Below are positions 57,916 through 64,000 of a stretch of DNA of 64,000 nucleotides, in pieces. This DNA comes from Lepidodermella squamata (Eukaryota > Gastrotricha). Numbering within the stretch: position 1 is the stretch's first letter; every line of letters begins with the position of its first letter. The position numbers were made by a program, and so were the translations under genes. The notes below the pieces were generated by a model, which was not told the origin of the DNA, ran no database searches, and saw only the letters and a program-made list of their open reading frames with translations. Location: NCBI GenBank assembly GCA_047495785.1, contig JBLDXI010000055.1, positions 124,001-188,000 of the forward strand, read 5' to 3'.

Positions 57916-58195
57916 TCACGAAATACAAGGCGGCTTTGCATGCCTATCGCAATATTTTTTAATATTCCAAGCGGAACGCAACACCAGCTGTTCGAATAAT
58001 ATTCCTAACAACCCGACGTTCGAACGGCACCCTTCTACTGCTCATCTTCCTTTTCATAATTTAAGCCATTGAACATCAACTTGAACATTTTCTTACTTTG
58101 CTATGTGAAGTTTTGGAGAGATGTAATCCATAAATAATAACTGTGTCATACATATATTGGGCGTCTTTTGACTAGGTACCGGTGCTAAATTTATC

Positions 58196-60170
58196 ATGAT
58201 CAAGGCGAAAAAGCGACCGCTGGTTATCGCGATCGCTAGCTTTGCCGCCTTGGTCGTTATTTACGCCATATTCAATTTTCGATTGCCATCCGTTGCTTTG
58301 GACGCCGGAATTCGCTTTGAAAGAAAATCGAATGGTGTGTTTGTCATTTTTATCTGATTATTTCATATTTAATCAATTACGGTAAATTTAGGAACTTGCG
58401 CACTTCCAGTTTTTGCAATTGATTCTCTAACTTTCAATCACGGGCCGCCAATGTGCGCTTCTCATCAGGCTTATGATTGCGCTGTAATCACTTCACAGTC
58501 AGTTACGTTTAAGCAACCTGACTGTGCCTTTCGAAAAATTGGACGTAAAGGGGATTTCGATTTAACGTATTCTGAGTGGAACGACGCTAAATCACCGCTA
58601 AATTGGAATGATAAGGAAGTGTTGGAAGTGAAATGTCCCAATGGTGCCCTACATGATCAATATTGCTCTTATCGTAAGATGGATTCTATCGCTGAGCTCC
58701 GCGAACAATTGAAGAAAAGCAACAAAAAACCCAAACACCCTTATAACATTGTCGCCGTCGGACTTGACAGCATGTCTCGGCTCAACTATGGGCAGCAGCT
58801 TTCAAAAAGCTTGAACTTTTTTATGAATGATCTGGGTGGCATTCGTTTTGAGGGTCACACTATAGTCGGAGACGGAACTACTGCCGCATTTCTCGGACTG
58901 CTAACTGGAGTATTCGAAGAAGATATTCATGAAACCAGGCGAGGGTTTAAAGGTGCTTCATCTTTAGATGACATAAACTTTATCTGGAAAGATCTTCGCG
59001 AACATGGCTACGTTACACTTCATGATGAAACGGATCCTATTTATGGCACTTTCAACTTGCGGCTGCTTGGATTTAACAACACCCCCGTGGATTATTACGG
59101 GCGACCGTTTCAATTAGCTACAACCGCCGGTAAAACGGGACATCGGTATCACAGTCTGTGTTTTGGCAAGAAGTCCCGATTTGTCGAAGGCGTCGAAAAT
59201 GTCTACAATCTTTTCCAAAAATACCCGGATAATCGTAAATTCGCCATATTTTTCGACGGATTATTGACTCATTCTGAAAAACCCAGAGGCGAACTCATGG
59301 ACGATGATCTTCTTGCATTCCTGAAAAAAATGTCCTCTTCGGGATACTTGGATTCTACAATCCTTATAATATTCAGCGATCATGGTCCTCGTTACGGCAA
59401 TCTTCGTCAAACAATTTACGGGAAATACATCGAAAGAACTCCGTTATGGGCAATGTCGTTCCCGAAAAAGTTTCAAGCAGATCATCCTGAAATTATGGCC
59501 AATATGCGATGGAATGCTGATTTTATTCTCACGACACCCTTCGATGTTCATGCCACGTTCATTGATATTCTCGGCACGAAAAACCCTGCAAAACCGTTGC
59601 GCGGCAGAAGTTTATTTTCGAGACTACCGGCTAATAGATCATGCTCAGATGCGAGCGTTGCAGCTCATTGGTGTCCATGCGCGAATGGAGAGCCACTCGC
59701 GGTAGATTCTGCATTGGTTGAAAATGCGATGAAGGTCTTTCTGTCAACAGTTAATAACGCATGGCTGTCCCCAACTGCTGGCAAATGTTTTCAATTAGAA
59801 CACGCTATGTAAGCTCATTTTTAGTTACATCTGAGTTCATGCCTCATCGTTATATTTTAGCCCGATTTCAGCAAATATTATGAGGCCTAGTGGTGCGATG
59901 GCTTCATTCCAAAATACCGTCGACGGCCACGGAAGGGTTCCAGCCTTCAAGCAAGACGACGCCGCTGGAAGCTATTTTCTAATCGCTTCATTCAAAACAA
60001 CACCGGGCGATGGCACGTGGGAGGCCACGTTCGACATCAATGCTCAAGGCGAAATATCTATACGGAGGTCACAAGTATCTCGAACGAACGCTTACGGCGA
60101 AGTTTCTAGTTGTATCTCTTCTGTGTTTCCTCACTTAAGACCTTACTGTGTTTGCAAAACTGTTCACTAG
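58196..60170 (+). CDS. DUF229 family membrane-anchored ectoprotein (alkaline-phosphatase-like fold)
   Basis: Exon 1 starts at 58196 and encodes a basic N-terminus plus one membrane helix (PLVIAIASFAALVVIYAIF), a type II signal anchor. The main exon runs from 58392 to 59808 and the last from 59861 to 60170, giving about 570 residues. Family marks: C.LPVFAIDS, VAVGLDSMSR, TLHDETDP-like segment, IIFSDHGPRYG and a Cys-rich end (SSCISS...YCVCK). DSMSR and SDHG are the metal and nucleophile regions of the sulfatase/phosphatase superfamily. The family is common in nematodes and insects, and no reaction is established. The exon 1/2 junction is unresolved: the obvious donor at 58336 and acceptor at 58391 do not keep frame. 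Confidence 0.78.
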
Positions 60171-60482
60171 TTTGCTCAACGAATAGCCTAATTTTAAAGT
60201 ATTTTGCCTGGTTCTTTTACAGTATTTATGCCTTGAATATTCGTCCCGCTAGTCATGGTGCCCGTCTATTCAGTCAACGCCCTACGTCTTCTCACTTGGA
60301 AATGCGCGAATGAATTTATACAGTTGTTAAACTTTTGATAATAAATTTTTTTCCGATCAACAAGTTTTTAATGATTGCGAGGAAGCGCGTGATCAAATTG
60401 TGCTGCTTTTATGAAATTAAATTAAGAGCAAAATCGATGTACCAATCAATTTTCATCAGCCAATGTGTCAATCAAGTTTGGA
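60171..60482. other. convergent spacer
   Basis: 312 nt between the DUF229 gene (+) and decarboxylase 1 (-). Only the AATAAA at 60340 is seen. Confidence 0.5.
60340..60345 (+). terminator. AATAAA poly(A) signal of DUF229 gene
   Basis: Hexamer 170 nt after the stop codon. Confidence 0.45.
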
Positions 60483-62122
60483 CTATTGAGGCGATATTTT
60501 ATCAGCCAGTTCTCGAATTGTGTTCCAGGCAAAATCAAGATCAGCTTCGTTCGTGATCGAGGCACAAATGGCCAGGCGTAGCATAAATTTGCCCCTGGCA
60601 GAATTAAAAATCGAACATTAATAAGAGAAAAGGCCGAGACAAAAGAATAAATGAAAACATACTTGACATTGGTGGGTACTAAGTGAATGCGGTTGTCCGC
60701 TCTAATGGCTTTGTACAAGTTTTCGTTGTCTTCATTGCTCGACTTCAAACGGAAGCAAACAAGGCCCAGGGTCACTTTCTCAGTAATTTCGAATCGTTTA
60801 TCCGCTAGCACCAATTTCTCGAAATAATGGGCCTTGGCAACTTGCGCACGCAGATGCTCCAAAACTTTCTGAACGCCATAGGTTCGAAGAACGAAGAACA
60901 ATTTGAGTGATCTGAACCGGCGGCCAAGTGGAATTTGCCAGTGGCGATAATCTGGCTGCGACCCTTCCTGATGGTCGTGTTTAAGGTAGACCGGATCAAC
61001 GTTGAAAGCATCGACGACAACAGTTGAATCCTTAAACCACATTGCTGAGCAGTCAAAATTTATTAGCAGAGTTTTATGTGGGTTGAAATTGAAGGAATCT
61101 GCGTATTCAACACCGTTGAGGATCGGCCGGAATTCGGGTAGCATAAAGAAGCTGCCAGCGTACGCAGAATCAATATGTAGCCATATCGGAGTTGCCTTTT
61201 TACCATTTTCATTAAAATCTTGAACAACCTGGGAACGATTTTTACATGAGCTCTGAACAAAAATGACAATGTATTATTACTTATTACCTTTCCAACTTCA
61301 ACCAAATTATCATAGGCGCAGGTGCTTGTTGAGCCCAAGGTTGCAACAACGAAAAATGGTATCAGCCCCTTCTCAACTGCCTCATCGATAGCCTTTCGCA
61401 ATGCATCACCACGCATGGCGTTATTTTCGTCAGTTGGGACCTTTACGAAATGGGGTATGGCACCTAGAAGCCCAGCACGTTCTACGCTCGAGTGGGCCTG
61501 GTCGGAACAGAAGGCAACCAAACGGTCGAGAACAGCACCTGTACTTAAATTCTGCGCCTTCGTTATTTGGTTGATTGCGCGGCTACGAGCGGATAAAAGA
61601 GCGGTGAGGGTTGCCTCGGAAGCTGTGCCATGGATAACACCGCCACCTTTTCCCTTGGATTCAAACAAAAAGTGAGAGGGAAGTTGGAGTAATTTTCCCA
61701 ACCAGTCCATCATAACTGTTTCCAGTTCCGTACAACTCGGAGAGGATGCCCAAGTAAAACCGATAGATCCGATTCCACCCCTATATACTTACGATGAAAT
61801 CGAATGTAGAAATGCTTATGACAACTTACGATAAAATGTCGGCAATCAGTGCGGGGTAAGAGGTAGCTGTTGGGAAATAGGCAAAGAATTTCGGCGAATG
61901 CCAATGAGTAACTCCTGGCATGACGACTCGATCGATATCCTTAATAATTTCTTCGTACGGTTCAGGGTTCTGCGGAGCTTCCTTAGCTAACATGGGAGCC
62001 AGATAGCCGGGCTGAATAACAGCGGGCGATGGAAAAGCGTCGCGGTCCCGAATGTTTTCCAGGTAATCAGCGACGTAGTCGATCATCTCTTTACCTCGTC
62101 GGCGAAACTCTTCCGCATCCAT
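60483..62122 (-). CDS. aromatic L-amino acid decarboxylase 1
   Basis: Four exons (62122-61830, 61780-61288, 61228-60663, 60594-60483) give 487 residues, the normal size. PLP-dependent group II decarboxylase: [13 protein letters not shown], the stacking histidine region (VIHGTASEA), [20 protein letters not shown], and the PLP lysine in NFNPHK. The N-terminal block closely follows dopa decarboxylase rather than glutamate or tyrosine-specific relatives, so dopamine or serotonin synthesis is likely; substrate choice cannot be proved by eye. The start [13 protein letters not shown] is the family's usual start. It lies 387 nt downstream of its paralogue. Confidence 0.92.
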
Positions 62123-62509
62123 GATTTTGCTGATTGTTATCGGGCTCGTGACTTGAAAAACGGCTTCTTTGGTGACACTGAGCCTGTACTGCCATTTTTC
62201 ACTTATATTCAGTACTCAGAGATAAGCGAATTGAGCCGGTTTCTTTTGTTGATAAGAAGGGCGATAATATAGTAGATCAAACTCTCGTATACACATGACA
62301 CGAAGGCTTTATTAGATTTCAAAAACTCAAGCAAATACTTTTACAAACAGAGGCTTGAAATGAAATTGTCCAAACAACAGAAAAAGATAGAAAAGCACAT
62401 TTTAACATATTACCTTCATTCAAAAGATTAGCCGTGTGCTAAGGAAGTCAATAATACAAAACGCCATTGAAAGCTAACCGTAGTGAAACCAGATCGCGAT
62501 CGTCTTTGG
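62123..62509. other. spacer between decarboxylase paralogues
   Basis: 387 nt between the stop of decarboxylase 2 and the start of decarboxylase 1, both on the minus strand. It must hold the 3' UTR of one and the promoter or leader of the other. No motif stands out. Confidence 0.5.
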
Positions 62510-64000
62510 CTACTTGTTTCGATCCTCCAGGAGTTTCGTCGCTAATTCTTTGATGACATTCCAGCCATAATCAACGTCTTCATCAGTTGTTCGGGTGGCA
62601 CAAATTGCGAACCGAAGCATATAGACACCCCTGGCAAAAGAGAATGTGTCGACACAAATATTTCAAGGAGAAAAATTGGTCACTTACTTCACTTTCGTCG
62701 GCACCAGGTGAATTCTGTTGTCCGCACAAATCGCGTTGTAAAGAGTTTCATTGACAGAGTTGCATTCGTCGATATTTTCGGAAACTTTCGCGCGGAAACA
62801 CACCAGCCCCAAACGAACATCCTGGGTGACAACAAAGCGATCGTCTGAGCGCACCTTTTCTTCGAATAAGTGCGCCTGAGTCACTTGCTTTCGAATGTGC
62901 TCCTGCAATTGAGAAGATATAAAATAGAATCCATTGTGACCTTGAATAATTTAACAAGAGCCAATAGATTCGATACTCTTATAAAATTCAAGATGAGATT
63001 TAAACTGGTTCTAAAATTTATATAGCCAGGTATGAATCATTATGAATAAATTATTTCATTTTGATATATAAAATAAGTGTGTACTGCTTGCACAGCTGCT
63101 GCTAAATACATAGTCAAATATAAAATGAAGTTGGCGCATATGGTTAATGGCTGGAAGCAGTGGCGTGCTTCTGTAACTCAGCGACTTGAGAGCCGGGCTT
63201 GCCGGATGGCTGGCCGGTGGGAGTCCTGTCTCTGGATGTCACATGTCGATCGAGCGCCCCGTGTAAGTACGCCATCAACATGGTCGGTGCGGCGGAGGCC
63301 GTACTGCCCAGGTTGCGTAATGACACGTCAAAGGTCAGGTCCTAACGGAAGCAGCCTAACGATGTGCGTGGTGAGCGGTACCGGGACAGTGCTTGTGAAT
63401 GTGCGCCTTAGCCAGCCCATCGGTTCAGATGGACGCAAATCTTTTTTGTTTTTTTAATTTTTTTTTGTTTTTTTTTTGAATTCCTAATTCCTAAACATGG
63501 GTATCTAATTGAAGACAATGACTCAGCTGACCTGAATTTGTTTTACTCCATACAATCGCAACACGAAGAAGAGTTTCAGTGATCGGAAACGCCTTCCAAG
63601 AGGTATCTGCCTAAAATAAGAAACATTAGTTGGCATCCTGAAACTTTTTGCGACTTCTTCTCACCAGTGACGATAGTCTGGAACTCCATGGCCTTCAGCT
63701 TGGTGCTTCAAGTAGACAGGATTTACGTTGAATGCGTCAACCTAGGGATTGTGTAAAGAATTAAACTGATTTCCCCAAGCAGAGTTTCGCGCACTTACCA
63801 CATCACTTGCATCTTTGAACCACATGGCTGAACAATCAAAGTTGACCAACATCCATTTATGAGGGTTAAAGTTGAATGAATCGGCGAATTCAACACCATT
63901 TAGTAAAGGTCGAAACTCCGGGCAAATAAATGAACTGCCGGCATAGGCTGCATCGACGTGCAACCATATCGGCGTTGCATAATCGGTGCTTTTATTGTAA
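62510..64000 (-). CDS. aromatic L-amino acid decarboxylase 2, 5' part beyond the window
   Basis: Visible exons on the minus strand: 64000-63799, 63741-63665, 63610-63532, 62902-62688 and 62630-62510; the first half of the gene lies outside. [11 protein letters not shown], the PLP-lysine block [29 protein letters not shown] and LGLVCF match decarboxylase 1 residue by residue. Exon 3 of copy 1 is split into four here, so copy 2 keeps three introns that copy 1 lacks. The intron 62903-63531 is 629 nt, several times longer than others in the window, because it holds a GC-rich insertion. The catalytic lysine is present, so the protein should be functional if the missing half is intact. Confidence 0.9.
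63120..63480. repeat. GC-rich interspersed insertion with T-rich end
   Basis: Inside a decarboxylase intron, about 310 nt of GC-rich sequence ends in a T-rich tract of about 45 nt (63437-63478). Composition differs sharply from the AT-rich intron around it. The 126-residue frame it carries is not protein-like. A short retroposon is the likeliest explanation. Confidence 0.5.

Larger units (their letters stand above)
56532..58195. other. intergenic, with SINE-like element and palindrome field
   Basis: 1.66 kb between divergent genes, carrying the SINE-like element near 57215-57420 and the palindrome-rich stretch near 57580-57915. No coding frame is supported; the frame at 56998-57252 overlaps the SINE-like element. 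Confidence 0.5.

Noticed and set aside
63077-63457. 126-residue frame in the decarboxylase intron
   Set aside because: It follows the GC-rich insertion and has no protein-like pattern.
1-64000. CRISPR arrays, bacterial operons, viral genes or prophage
   Set aside because: None seen; every gene is an intron-bearing or clearly metazoan family.

Overview
The window is nuclear DNA of a small-genome invertebrate animal. Every gene I could reconstruct is a metazoan family with spliceosomal introns, mostly 45-130 nt, with GT...AG ends and T-rich acceptors of the TTTTCAG/TTTTTAG type. Genes are dense and often head to tail with very short gaps. This looks like a nematode or another compact ecdysozoan such as a tardigrade. 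The sequence alone does not decide. A PIWI-clade Argonaute, a PARP4 homologue and an ECT2L homologue are present, which argues against a close relative of the parasitic nematode clades generally reported to have lost Piwi. All exon models below were joined by hand from reading frame, splice dinucleotides and homology remembered from the families; no alignment was run.

Layout. 0.5-10.3 kb (+): four tandem RNF217-like RBR ubiquitin-ligase paralogues; the third has lost the histidine next to the catalytic cysteine. 10.8-16.9 kb (-): Piwi, a POLR1D isoform-2-like protein, CIAO1 and a secreted JmjC protein. The last three are so close (2 nt and 51 nt between coding regions) that a shared transcript is likely. 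17.8-18.2 kb: a foldback element flanked by TA. 18.7-20.7 kb (+): an HSD17B12/let-767-type reductase and Cu/Zn superoxide dismutase. 21.8-26.6 kb (-): a 1,332-residue secreted protein with six copies of a beta-rich module I cannot name plus four sushi (CCP) domains. 27.7-29.7 kb (-): a VPS4/katanin-clade AAA ATPase and a small unknown protein. 31.4-32.8 kb (+): a lysophosphatidic acid acyltransferase.

33.5-38.6 kb (-): an ECT2L-like F-box/RhoGEF protein, divergent from CDK5RAP1 (+), which is followed 57 nt later by COX7C. 41.7-45.3 kb (-): two tetraspanin-like paralogues. 45.5-52.9 kb (-): a 2,318-residue PARP4 (vault PARP) homologue carrying an internal ubiquitin-like domain. 53.1-56.5 kb (-): three more HSD17B12-type reductases. 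56.5-58.2 kb: an intergenic stretch with a tRNA-derived SINE-like element and a field of short palindromes. 58.2-60.2 kb (+): a DUF229 ectoprotein. 60.5-64 kb (-): two aromatic amino acid decarboxylase paralogues, the second cut by the window edge.

Functionally the window is a mosaic. It holds housekeeping genes (CIAO1, COX7C, CDK5RAP1, SOD), lipid enzymes (reductases, acyltransferase) and locally expanded families (RBR ligases, reductases, tetraspanins, decarboxylases). The most novel items are the PARP4-ubiquitin fusion, the six-module sushi protein, the tight POLR1D-like/CIAO1 dicistron and the catalytically altered RBR copy.
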